DNA of 64,000 nt from JAEYZM01 sp943372195 (GTDB lineage: Bacteria > Bacteroidota > Bacteroidia > Sphingobacteriales > Sphingobacteriaceae). Both the position numbers and the translations under genes were made by a program. The notes under the pieces were generated by a model, which saw only the letters and a program-made list of their open reading frames with translations, ran no database searches and was not told the origin of the DNA. Location of the stretch: assembly GCA_943372195.1 (NCBI GenBank), contig CALRXS010000003.1, positions 128,408 through 192,407 of the forward strand, read 5' to 3'. How positions within the stretch are numbered: position 1 is the first letter of the stretch; each line of letters starts with the position of its first letter. Below, piece by piece: positions 42,313 through 51,439 of the stretch.

Positions 42313-45300
42313 TTAATTATTTAATAGTTTTTGAGAATAAATTTGATTGTTAATGCTCATACTCAAAATATAAACACCTTTATCTAGTTCTTCTAACTCT
42401 GCTAAGTTATATTGATAATCACCAGCAGCTTGACTAGTATTCTGAATGATAGTCTTAATCTCTCTGCCTAATAAATCATAAATTTTTATCGAAACGATGT
42501 TCTCATTTTCAATTAACTTGTAGTTCAAAACGGTAGTATTTTCAACCGGATTCGGATGAATATTAATACTGAATTCTGATTTTATCTCATCTACATTTAC
42601 TAATAGAAAAACTAAGGAATCAGTATACTCACATATATAGCCAGGTTTATGCGCCTTTACTCGAATGTTAAATTGATTTTTATTCGTGATGAATTTATGT
42701 TTTATAACACGACCGAATTTGATATTTTCTGTGCTTTGTGGGTCATCCATATTCCATTCATATATTACAAAGCCCTCGTCATTTTGATTTGCCGAAAAAT
42801 ATTTGAATGCGGTATCTGGATAATAAAAATAAAAGGGATTTAATCCGACGATGCCATCATATATCACATTGATCTCATCTTCAGATGAACATCCGTTTTT
42901 ATAAAATGCTTTTAATTTTACGTTGTTGGTAGCATATAATACTTTCGTGCTACTAGTAGTATCTCCTGTACTCCATAAATATTTTTGAGCGAGAACATTG
43001 CTATTTAATTCATGTACACCCCATATACAAATTTGCGTATCGGCCCCTAAGTTTACTTCTTGTACATCATAGGCAATTAAATAGCTTGAGTCGATATAAG
43101 TATTATTCAGATTATCTCTAATGACCACTATGTAATTGCCTGTTGTATTTGCGTATATCTTTTGGTTATTAGATATAAATTGATTGTTTACATACCACCA
43201 ATAATTACTCCCCTTATTTTTAGCATCTAATTCTTTTAAATCATTTTCACATACATACAGTGTGTCTTCTAAATTGAGTTGATCAAATAAACTTACATAT
43301 ACGTTTAGCGTATCTATTTTTTTGCAGTTATTAAATATAGATTCTCTTATATAGGTGTGTTTACCATTTGTTAATGGTTTTGCAATTAATTCCAATTGAT
43401 TTGCTATTAATATATTAGAATTCGTATCGTTCGAATACCAGTTTACAAAAGTTGGAATTAAATTATTTTGCAAATAGATTAATGGTTTTGAGTTTATGTA
43501 CTCAGCAATCTGATTATAGTCACATACATTAAACGATTGAAATGCATGATAATTTCTTATGCTTGTGAATTCTTTAGCCTTAACAAACTCCGATTCCCAG
43601 CTGTAACTATCATTTTTATCTGATCGTTCACATATTTTAACGATAATATTTGATACTCCATCCCAATAAAATGGAGTGTTGAAACTATGTGTATTTTCAC
43701 CTGCCTTTGGCCAATAACTCGTTGTTTCAAAAACAGTTTGAAAATTATAATTTGAATCTATTTCAACAATATCGCTGAATGTTCTAGCAATTGATATACT
43801 AAACCAATCGATAACCAGATTATTCCCTTTTGCTTGGTTGAAAATTTTAAACATCATGGAATTAATATAACCCTTGTTAAGTCCGGCCGCTTTTAACTCA
43901 TCTTTTGAGTATAAATAACTAAAACTTCCTCCACCATTATGTGAACTTGAAGTATAAAAATGATTATATTCTATATATGCATCTTTTGACGAACCCAATG
44001 TTGATATGGCATCTGATATTATAGTATGCTTTAATGTATCACCTAATCTTAAGTAGACTTCATTGTTTAAATAATTATAATCTACTTTCATTTTATTGAA
44101 TTTATAGATTTCACTCGTTGTCTTATTATTCAAACTATCTATTACTTCGAAATAGTAATCAATATTATTTAAACTTAAATATAAGTTTACTTCATAACTC
44201 GAATCATTCGTCTTAATGAAGTTATTGCTATTATAAATGCTACTTGTATCTTCTTTCCAATGTAATTTTACTGAATTGATTTTACTTTGATCAAATACAC
44301 TTAATTTAAATAGGTGAGTGCTATCATTACACGCATCGATAACTAATGTGTTTTTATCTAGCAAAACTATTGGTGATTTATTGTCAACTTTATTCGTGTC
44401 TATTCCATCAAATTCAAATGCCCCAATATCCATTCCATATCCTGAATTGTTTTTAGAATAGGTATATCCAGGTCTTTTTTTGCCATTGATATCAAATTCA
44501 TTATCATTAATGAATTTTCCGTTAGATTCTGCATAGCTAATACTGCTATCATTAATTCTAAGTTCTGCAATCAAGGGGTCAATAAAGTTAACAGTGTTAT
44601 TTGCTGATTTTGTTTCACGCGGATTTGCAAATGCTTTGTAGGTAGCAAAATTTAAATAAGCGTTTGTTAGATCTCTATAAAAATATCTTCTAATCTTCGC
44701 AGTACCTAAATAATAGATATTGTTATTGCTTAGTTTATTTATAGAGTATAACCTAGTATTACTTCTAGCCATAATTATATTCGCACTACTATTCTGATTG
44801 TTTGCACTCACCCCCGAGTAGTTGATGAAAATATTATTTGATAAAAGTAATTCTTCCTCTGAATTTACTTTGTCTTCATTCTCATGATAAACACATGCTG
44901 TTAATATATTAAAACTAGTATTACTTACTTGTAGCTGAATGCTATTATTATAAATTTCGATTAATGAGTTTTTAATATTTGCAGATCTGACATAAATGCC
45001 TGATACTAAAAATGGATTAGCTCCAATATTACTATTATAATTGGCATTTATATTACTGATAGAGTTATTGAAAAATTTCACCTTGTAATTCGCATCAATT
45101 CGTATTACTTGTAATGAGCCATTATCAATTAAATTTATATTATATATTCTGTTGTTGTATATTCTGACATTATGCTTATAAGTTCTTATAGCATGCAGAG
45201 ATCCATTATTTGAAGTCACATTACGAATAATATTATTATTAATTACAGCCGTGATTTTGTCTGTTAATTGCTCGCAATTAATTAACGATATATCTCGGTA

Positions 45301-46839
45301 GCTATATATGTTTTCTAAAATATTATTAGAAATAGTACTTGAGAAATCTTTAGAATATATTACACTACTATTAATGCTATAGTATTTATCAGTATTTAAG
45401 GAGTGTATTTTGTTCTTACTTATTTTTACATCTCCATTGTCTAGTGTATGTATGGTATAATATAGATAAATATCTTGTGTAGAGGTTTTGAGTACTTCAA
45501 TATCGTTTGACTCAATGTTTACTTTATCACAAGCTATAATATACAGATTCGCGTATAATTTTCTGTTATATAACTTGTTTTTAGTTTTAGTGAATTTTAT
45601 GTTATTGTTTATTACATGAGCATTTGAACACTCAATCATTCTGATATTAAAGATGTCTGCGATGCCATTAACAGGAGTATAATAGATTTGATTTTGAATT
45701 AAATTAGAATCTATTTTAACTGTGTTTGATTTCTGAATATCTATTGCTATAATACTAGAGGTGTCATTTGTATTGATTGATAAAGAATCAACAGTGTTTT
45801 TTAGAATTGTTAAGGTGTCTAAATTATTTACCTCTATTCCCACTAAATGGTTTACATTATTACTAGAAATTATTTTGATGTAATTATTTTCAACTATATC
45901 GTTTGACTTAAGTCCTGATTCGTTTAATAATTGAATTCCTACACTTTTTTTATTTTCTGAAAAAACAATGTTCGAATTGACAAAACTTGAGCTGATTTCA
46001 TTATTTCTTAATATATAATTTCGAGTGTTTTTTATAATAATACCATATGAGGTAATTGCTGAAAATATATTATTTCCGAAGTTGTAAATTTTATTATTCT
46101 TGATTTCTAATTTATTAAAGTATCCATCAACTTCAATACCTGTATTAACATTTGAAATTTCGTTTTCAGTAAATTTCATGTTAACATCCGCATAAGTTTT
46201 GTAATTATATGCTCTTATGTCCTCATATGATTTTGATAATACTATTATACCTGTACTTCCTTTGATATAATCATTGCTGTTATAATTAGAAACATTGTTT
46301 TTTGAAAGTTCAATTTTACATTTTGTGATAGTAATATTATGGCTTCTGTCATTCGTATCTAATAAAAATATGCCGATACCATATTCCATTAACTCCGTAT
46401 TGCTAATATTATTTGAATTCTCAACAAATGATAATTCCTTTAAGTGTAAATTGTCAATTCCTGCTATATTAAATATGCCATCTGGTTGTCTACTGCTAAA
46501 AGTTTTATCTCCTTTGTATGCGATGAAAACCGGATTGTTACCTATGCCAGATTTTTGGAAAGTTATTGGTCGTTCTGAAAAATTCATTCCTGAATGTAAT
46601 AGGTAGCCACCTTTAGGGGCTTGCTCAACATGATTCGCACTGATATTGAAAGTAACCCCGCCAATACCAACTCTGTATTTATTCAAACTATCGATGGCAG
46701 ATTTGAGGCTAGTGTAATTGTTCACTCCAGAACCTTGTGCGTTGATAGTTTTGATACCCGTCAATGCCTGCGCATGAATACCTAAATTGATAAATTGAAA
46801 TAAAATAGCAATGAAGATGATTTTGACGTGTTTATTCAT
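42313..46839 (-). CDS. 1508-residue T9SS protein with parallel beta-helix
   Basis: Signal peptide ending GIHAQ. The next segment (NNYTSLKSAIDSLNKYRVGI) is the usual start of Bacteroidota pectate-lyase-like beta-helix proteins. Residues about 90-720 hold many N-rich right-handed beta-helix rungs (IYNFGNNIF, NNEISSSF, INNNIIRNV and similar). A middle region has Ig-like and lectin-like beta domains, then a PKD-type domain (FVIYEWNMDDPQSTENIKFG), and a T9SS type A domain (FSINIHPNPVENTTVLNYKL, IKIYDLLGREIKTI). It is probably a surface adhesin or glycan-binding protein. Catalytic residues of lyases are not evident. It is the first gene of the operon with the barrel and the WYL regulator. Confidence 0.88.
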   Translation of the reverse strand: MNKHVKIIFIAILFQFINLGIHAQALTGIKTINAQGSGVNNYTSLKSAIDSLNKYRVGIGGVTFNISANHVEQAPKGGYLLHSGMNFSERPITFQKSGIGNNPVFIAYKGDKTFSSRQPDGIFNIAGIDNLHLKELSFVENSNNISNTELMEYGIGIFLLDTNDRSHNITITKCKIELSKNNVSNYNSNDYIKGSTGIIVLSKSYEDIRAYNYKTYADVNMKFTENEISNVNTGIEVDGYFNKLEIKNNKIYNFGNNIFSAITSYGIIIKNTRNYILRNNEISSSFVNSNIVFSENKKSVGIQLLNESGLKSNDIVENNYIKIISSNNVNHLVGIEVNNLDTLTILKNTVDSLSINTNDTSSIIAIDIQKSNTVKIDSNLIQNQIYYTPVNGIADIFNIRMIECSNAHVINNNIKFTKTKNKLYNRKLYANLYIIACDKVNIESNDIEVLKTSTQDIYLYYTIHTLDNGDVKISKNKIHSLNTDKYYSINSSVIYSKDFSSTISNNILENIYSYRDISLINCEQLTDKITAVINNNIIRNVTSNNGSLHAIRTYKHNVRIYNNRIYNINLIDNGSLQVIRIDANYKVKFFNNSISNINANYNSNIGANPFLVSGIYVRSANIKNSLIEIYNNSIQLQVSNTSFNILTACVYHENEDKVNSEEELLLSNNIFINYSGVSANNQNSSANIIMARSNTRLYSINKLSNNNIYYLGTAKIRRYFYRDLTNAYLNFATYKAFANPRETKSANNTVNFIDPLIAELRINDSSISYAESNGKFINDNEFDINGKKRPGYTYSKNNSGYGMDIGAFEFDGIDTNKVDNKSPIVLLDKNTLVIDACNDSTHLFKLSVFDQSKINSVKLHWKEDTSSIYNSNNFIKTNDSSYEVNLYLSLNNIDYYFEVIDSLNNKTTSEIYKFNKMKVDYNYLNNEVYLRLGDTLKHTIISDAISTLGSSKDAYIEYNHFYTSSSHNGGGSFSYLYSKDELKAAGLNKGYINSMMFKIFNQAKGNNLVIDWFSISIARTFSDIVEIDSNYNFQTVFETTSYWPKAGENTHSFNTPFYWDGVSNIIVKICERSDKNDSYSWESEFVKAKEFTSIRNYHAFQSFNVCDYNQIAEYINSKPLIYLQNNLIPTFVNWYSNDTNSNILIANQLELIAKPLTNGKHTYIRESIFNNCKKIDTLNVYVSLFDQLNLEDTLYVCENDLKELDAKNKGSNYWWYVNNQFISNNQKIYANTTGNYIVVIRDNLNNTYIDSSYLIAYDVQEVNLGADTQICIWGVHELNSNVLAQKYLWSTGDTTSSTKVLYATNNVKLKAFYKNGCSSEDEINVIYDGIVGLNPFYFYYPDTAFKYFSANQNDEGFVIYEWNMDDPQSTENIKFGRVIKHKFITNKNQFNIRVKAHKPGYICEYTDSLVFLLVNVDEIKSEFSINIHPNPVENTTVLNYKLIENENIVSIKIYDLLGREIKTIIQNTSQAAGDYQYNLAELEELDKGVYILSMSINNQIYSQKLLNN

Positions 46840-46896
46840 CTGTTTTTTGGCTTATCTATAAATTTATTAATTTTATTTGATAATTAATCTAATTGT

Positions 46897-47310
46897 ATGA
46901 AAAAGTATAGAACCGAAGTAAGCTGGAAAATTTTAGCACCAATTCTAATAATATTCTCCATCGTAATTTTTCTTATCTATCAATCAGGCGGAGATAAAAA
47001 AGAGATATTCGCGTTCTTGTGCGGTGCCTTAGCCCTTGTTCTATATTTGATTTATGGTATCAGGTATGAAATTGCTGATAATTATATGTTGAAAGTAAGG
47101 GCAGGAGTATTCTACAATATAAACGTGCCAATTGAACATATTCATACCATCGAAAAAACCAATTCTATCTTATCAGCTCCAGCATCTTCTCTCGATAGAA
47201 TTGAAATAAAATACAATAAATATGATTCAGTAGTTATTTCACCAAAACATCGTGAAATATTTATTCAAGAATTGTTAAAGATTAATCCGAATATTGAAGT
47301 TAAACTTTAG
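46897..47310 (+). CDS. bPH_4-type PH-domain membrane protein
   Basis: 137 residues. Two membrane helices (about 12-28 and 36-54) precede a bacterial PH-like domain: YEIADNYMLKVRAGVFYNIN, IPIEHI-like VPIEHIHTIEKTNSILSAPA, then SLDRIEIKY and ISPKHREIFIQELLKINPNI. This is the pattern of the YyaB/bPH_4 family, whose function is unknown. Its 3' end overlaps the convergent methyltransferase by 11 bases. It is divergent from the beta-helix T9SS gene, 57 bases away. Confidence 0.8.
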   Translation: MKKYRTEVSWKILAPILIIFSIVIFLIYQSGGDKKEIFAFLCGALALVLYLIYGIRYEIADNYMLKVRAGVFYNINVPIEHIHTIEKTNSILSAPASSLDRIEIKYNKYDSVVISPKHREIFIQELLKINPNIEVKL

Positions 47311-47911
47311 TTGATTTATTGATTAATATTATTCGGAAGTTACCGTTAAAATCGGCTGCAGAATTATGGGTGATTTTTAATTGAGTATGGCTAGTAATTT
47401 CTTCAATTTTTCGTGTGATGTCGCTGAAAAGAAAATTGCTAATTATATTTAGTCCTTTTCTTAGTAAACTAGCTTCATGGTCAGCTGAAACAAATTTATC
47501 AAATACCGCAATTTGTCCGCCTACTTTTAAAACCCTCTCACATTCTTTTATACAAGTAATTGGGTCAGGTATAACAGCAAGAATTAAATGCAAAATAATT
47601 TTGTCAAAACTCTCATTTTCGAATTCTAATTTATGTCCGTCCATCACCATCGCCTCCACATTTTCCATCTTTCTATTTTCAATTTTCTTCACCATCGAAG
47701 CTGTGATGTCAGTCGCTACGACTTGACATCCCGCAGGCAGAAATTCTAAATCAAGCCCTGTGCCTGCACCTACTATTAGTACTTTATCACCCTCTTTAAT
47801 ATTTAAAGCATCAATAGATTTTCTCCTCGATGCTTTAAATATACCTGCTATACCATCGTATATAGGTGTGTATATAGTGTACCTAATTTTATTCCAGGTA
47901 TTATTATTCAT
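47300..47911 (-). CDS. Class I SAM-dependent methyltransferase
   Basis: 203 residues with a Rossmann-type core. Motif I VLIVGAGTGLDLEFLPAG, the acidic VVATDIT end of strand 2, motif II VMDGHKLEFENESFDKIIL, and RVLKVGGQIAVFDKFV. The layout resembles phospholipid N-methyltransferases and UbiE-like enzymes (the region YTPIYDGIAG near the N-terminus), but the substrate cannot be fixed. It overlaps the upstream SRPBCC gene by eight bases and is cotranscribed with it. Confidence 0.85.
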   Translation of the reverse strand: MNNNTWNKIRYTIYTPIYDGIAGIFKASRRKSIDALNIKEGDKVLIVGAGTGLDLEFLPAGCQVVATDITASMVKKIENRKMENVEAMVMDGHKLEFENESFDKIILHLILAVIPDPITCIKECERVLKVGGQIAVFDKFVSADHEASLLRKGLNIISNFLFSDITRKIEEITSHTQLKITHNSAADFNGNFRIILINKSTKV

Positions 47912-48449
47912 TCGTTTCTAATTTCGCTTTTAGATTTGCTAAGCCTTGAGAAAAATCTTTACCTAGCATTTCATCAAAATCAACAAACAAAGTAATTGCG
48001 TTCATTGGGTAAGGCATTTTGCCTGAGAAACCCCAAGTAACTTTAGTTTGATCAAGGGCAACACTATCGAATGTCATGAAGGCATAATTAGTTGCTTCCA
48101 TCGGTTCCATGAATCTTAATTCATAATCGATTCTTTTACCTTCTTCTATGTTGGTGATTTCTTGTTCGCCTTTGCCTACGCTATCATGAGGACTTTCCCA
48201 TGCAGAAACAAACCCGACAGTACCATCCTCACCCCTAAAACTCACTTTCATATTTGGGTCCATACTTCCCCATACACTCCAGTCATTTTGATTTTTGAGG
48301 TACTTAGAATATTCCCAAACTTCTTGTTTTGATTTATTGATAGTGATTTCTCTGCTTACATTAAATTCATTCTTTAAAAATAATGCAGCAATCAATGGAA
48401 TTGCTATTATAACTACAACAGCAATTAATAGTGGCTTAAGTATTTTCAT
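47904..48449 (-). CDS. SRPBCC (START-like) family protein with N-terminal membrane anchor
   Basis: 181 residues. An N-terminal hydrophobic helix (PLLIAVVVIIAIPLIAALFL) is followed by a polyketide-cyclase/START-like fold: REITINKSKQEVWEYSKYLK, WSVWGSMDPNMKVSFRGEDG, ITNIEEGKRIDYELRFMEP, and a C-terminal helix DEMLGKDFSQGLANLKAKLE. Proteins of this fold bind hydrophobic ligands. The stop overlaps the methyltransferase start, suggesting a joint lipid-related role, which is inference. Confidence 0.85.
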   Translation of the reverse strand: MKILKPLLIAVVVIIAIPLIAALFLKNEFNVSREITINKSKQEVWEYSKYLKNQNDWSVWGSMDPNMKVSFRGEDGTVGFVSAWESPHDSVGKGEQEITNIEEGKRIDYELRFMEPMEATNYAFMTFDSVALDQTKVTWGFSGKMPYPMNAITLFVDFDEMLGKDFSQGLANLKAKLETNE

Positions 48450-48487
48450 CGTAAGTATTTTTTAAGGTTATACTAATTTAATGAAAA

Positions 48488-49597
48488 TTATTTAATATAT
48501 CTAAAATCTTGCCCTGCTTTGATATTCAACAATGACTCATAAATCAATCGAATAACGTTTTCTACGTCATCTTTATGTATCATCTCAACAGTAGTATGCA
48601 TATAGCGTAATGGCAAAGATATTAATGCCGATACAACACCATCATTTGAATAAGCGAAAGCATCGGTATCTGTACCTGTTGATCTTGAGCTTGCTTGACG
48701 CTGGAAAGGTATCTTATTCTTTTCTGCAGTGTCAATGATTAATTTATTCAAGTTCATTTGTACGGCGGGTGCGTATGAAACAACCGGTCCTTTACCACAT
48801 GCTAAATCGCCTTGAGTGATTTTGCTGATCATAGGAGTAGTAGTATCATGAGTTACGTCGGTTACAATCGCAACATTTGGCTTTATTTTATTCGCAATCA
48901 TTTCAGCACCACGCAATCCGATTTCTTCTTGAACTGAATTAACAATGTATAATCCGAATGGTAATTTCTTTTTATTCTCTTTCAATAATCTAGCCACCTC
49001 TGCAATCATGAATCCGCCTGCACGATTATCCATCGCACGACCTACGTAGTAACGATCATTTAAAGTAGTGAAACCATCTTCAAAAGTCACCACACATCCT
49101 ACATGTATACCTTTTTTCTCAACTTCATCTTTTGAATTACAACCGATGTCAATAGAAATATTTTTTAAGCTTGGTGTTTCCTCTTTTTCACCTGAACGTG
49201 TATGTATTGCTGGCCATCCGAAGACACCTTTAACAATGCCTTTATCTGTATGGATGTTAACTCTCATCGAAGGCGCTATCAAATGATCAGAGCCTCCATT
49301 ACGAATCACATAAATCAATCCGTCGCTCGTAATGTAATTTACATACCAAGAAATTTCATCAGCATGCGCTTCGATGACAACTTTGTATTCAGCCTTCGGA
49401 TTTATAATTCCAACAGCCGTTCCATAATTGTCAACATATGTTTCATCAACATACGGTCGCACATAATCTAACCATATTTTTTGTCCAGATATCTCAAACG
49501 AAGTAGGCGAAGCATTATTAATATACTTCTCAAAAAAATCTAATGATTTTTTATTCGTTACTACTTTGGTTTTTGTTGTTTCTTTTTTCTTTGCCAT
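48488..49597 (-). CDS. M42 family metallopeptidase (glutamyl aminopeptidase/endoglucanase M-like)
   Basis: 369 residues. M42 enzymes are cytoplasmic dinuclear metal aminopeptidases that form dodecameric shells. Ligand motifs are visible: IEAHADEISW (first His and Asp), YVGRAMDNRAGG (bridging Asp), NSVQEEIGLRGAE (catalytic Glu and ligand Glu), VTDVTHD, and PLRYMHTTVE near the C-terminus (last His). A Lys-rich N-terminus (MAKKKETTKTKVV) precedes the domain. A complex repeat array lies between its start and the carboxylase stop. Confidence 0.92.
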   Translation of the reverse strand: MAKKKETTKTKVVTNKKSLDFFEKYINNASPTSFEISGQKIWLDYVRPYVDETYVDNYGTAVGIINPKAEYKVVIEAHADEISWYVNYITSDGLIYVIRNGGSDHLIAPSMRVNIHTDKGIVKGVFGWPAIHTRSGEKEETPSLKNISIDIGCNSKDEVEKKGIHVGCVVTFEDGFTTLNDRYYVGRAMDNRAGGFMIAEVARLLKENKKKLPFGLYIVNSVQEEIGLRGAEMIANKIKPNVAIVTDVTHDTTTPMISKITQGDLACGKGPVVSYAPAVQMNLNKLIIDTAEKNKIPFQRQASSRSTGTDTDAFAYSNDGVVSALISLPLRYMHTTVEMIHKDDVENVIRLIYESLLNIKAGQDFRYIK

Positions 49598-49602
49598 AAA
49601 AT

Positions 49603-49704
49603 GTACTAAGTATTAAGTATTATGTATTAAGACTAGTAACTAGTCATTAGTAACTAGTTACTAGTTACTGGCACTAGCATACTAGCCTACTAGCCTACTA
49701 ACTT
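49603..49704. repeat. Compound heptamer/octamer array between the M42 peptidase and carboxylase genes (locus F)
   Basis: Three consecutive blocks: GTATTAA-type heptamers x4 (49603-49630), AACTAGT-type heptamers x5 (49631-49665), then ACTAGCCT-type units with an 8-bp period x4 (49673-49704). It fills the gap and ends one base before the stop codon of the minus-strand carboxylase gene at 49706. GTATTAA is also the word of locus A. It lies in the upstream region of the M42 gene, so it may carry or affect its promoter. Confidence 0.85.
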
Positions 49705-49705
49705 A

Positions 49706-51250
49706 CTATAAAGGTATGTTTCCGTGCTTTTTCTTCGGATTATTCACCACTTTATTCTCCAACATCTTAAACGCCTTAATTAATTTCTCTCTCGTTTGTG
49801 ATGGTTCAATCACTTCGTCAATAAAGCCACGTTCTGCAGCTCTATAAGGGTTAGCAAATAAGTCTGAATATTGTTTTTCTTTTTCTAACCATTTTGCTTC
49901 TTTGTCACTTGCTTCAGAAATTTCTTTTTTGAAAATAATTTCTGCCGCACCTTTAGCTCCCATCACTGCAATCTCTGCACTTGGCCAAGCATAGTTCATG
50001 TCTGCACCAATATGTTTAGAGTTCATTACATCATAAGCACCACCGTATGCTTTACGAGTAATTACTGTAATGCGTGGTACTGTTGCTTCTGAAAAAGCGT
50101 ATAATAATTTTGCACCATTTGTAATGATAGCATTCCATTCTTGATCGGTACCTGGTAAAAATCCCGGAACATCCTCAAAAACTAATAAAGGAATATTAAA
50201 GCAATCACAGAAACGTACGAAGCGTGCTGCTTTTGTAGATGATTGAATATCTAAAACACCTGCTAAAAACATTGGTTGATTTGCAACGATACCAATGCTC
50301 TTGCCTGCTAAGCGTGCGAAACCAACAACAATATTTTCTGCATAATTTTTATGTACTTCTAAGAATGAATTCTCATCAATCACATTTGAAATTACTTCGC
50401 GTATATCGTAAGGTTGATTAGCATTTTCTGGTATAATATTATTTAACGAAGGTCTTGCTTCAGAGCCTGTAGATTCGTATGCTGTAGAAGGAGCTTTCTC
50501 TTCGCAATTTTGTGGCATGTAGCTTAACAATTGTTTAATGTTATTGATACATTCAATTTCATTTGCACAAGAGAAATGTGTTACGCCAGATTTTGTAGAG
50601 TGAGTAGATGCACCTCCTAATTCTTCTGAAGTTACTTCTTCGTGGGTAACGGTTTTTACGACGTTCGGACCTGTAACAAACATGTACGAAGTGTTTTCAA
50701 CCATTAAAATAAAGTCAGTGATTGCAGGTGAATAAACCGCACCACCAGCGCATGGTCCCATGATAGCTGATAGTTGAGGTATTACACCCGAACTCATGGT
50801 GTTCTTATAAAATATATCTGCATAGCCACCTAAAGAAACTACACCCTCTTGAATTCTTGCACCACCCGAATCGTTTAGTCCGATGATCGGCGCTCCATTC
50901 TTCATCGCCAAATCCATCACCTTGCAAATTTTCTCTGCATGTGTTTCAGATAATGAACCTCCGAATACTGTAAAGTCTTGTGAGAAAACATATATCAATC
51001 TTCCGTTAACAGTTCCATATCCCGTTACCACACCATCTCCTAAATATTTTTCATTCTCCATTCCGAAGTCCGTCGAACGATGCGTTACAAACATTCCGAT
51101 CTCTTCGAAGCTACCTTCATCTAATAAAAAATGAATACGCTCTCTTGCCGTTAATTTGCCTTTTTTATGCTGTGATTCAATTCGCTTTGCGCCACCACCT
51201 AATTGGGCTTCTTCGCGCTTATCGTGTAGAGTTTTAATTTTTGAATTCAT
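49706..51250 (-). CDS. Acyl-CoA carboxylase carboxyltransferase beta chain (PccB / MmdA type)
   Basis: 514 residues with two crotonase-like halves. LGGGAKRIESQHKKGKLTAR, the first-half GGARIQEGVVSLGGYADIF and MGPCAGGAVYSPAITDFILM, and the second-half VPGFLPGTDQEWNAIITNG and AYGGAYDVMNSKHIGADMNY are typical of propionyl-CoA carboxylase beta and methylmalonyl-CoA decarboxylase alpha. Which of these it is depends on the missing partner: no biotin carboxylase or decarboxylase subunits are adjacent. The likely role is propionyl-CoA/methylmalonyl-CoA interconversion. A TACATTTG box is four bases from its ATG. Confidence 0.93.
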   Translation of the reverse strand: MNSKIKTLHDKREEAQLGGGAKRIESQHKKGKLTARERIHFLLDEGSFEEIGMFVTHRSTDFGMENEKYLGDGVVTGYGTVNGRLIYVFSQDFTVFGGSLSETHAEKICKVMDLAMKNGAPIIGLNDSGGARIQEGVVSLGGYADIFYKNTMSSGVIPQLSAIMGPCAGGAVYSPAITDFILMVENTSYMFVTGPNVVKTVTHEEVTSEELGGASTHSTKSGVTHFSCANEIECINNIKQLLSYMPQNCEEKAPSTAYESTGSEARPSLNNIIPENANQPYDIREVISNVIDENSFLEVHKNYAENIVVGFARLAGKSIGIVANQPMFLAGVLDIQSSTKAARFVRFCDCFNIPLLVFEDVPGFLPGTDQEWNAIITNGAKLLYAFSEATVPRITVITRKAYGGAYDVMNSKHIGADMNYAWPSAEIAVMGAKGAAEIIFKKEISEASDKEAKWLEKEKQYSDLFANPYRAAERGFIDEVIEPSQTREKLIKAFKMLENKVVNNPKKKHGNIPL

Positions 51251-51254
51251 GATT

Positions 51255-51262
51255 CAAATGTA
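51255..51262 (-). promoter_or_regulatory. -7 promoter box of the carboxylase gene
   Basis: TACATTTG on the minus strand is a perfect match, with only four bases between it and the ATG at 51250. This is the same spacing as at pth (9057-9064), again pointing to leaderless mRNA. Confidence 0.6.
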
Positions 51263-51439
51263 TAAAAATTAAAAGAAATTGGTATTTTCAACACAATATC
51301 GATTTTTTGCCCTATAAATCAATAATATATAGATGTTAGGCACTCATCTTATAATTAATTTTTATTAATATTATAAAGTTAGCTAATGATTTATTCATAA
51401 GTTATTTTTATATTAAACCAATTTTTAAAATGATCATAA

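Noticed and set aside
49068..49471. Plus-strand ORFs across the M42 peptidase
   Set aside because: They are antisense to a gene with intact metal-ligand motifs.
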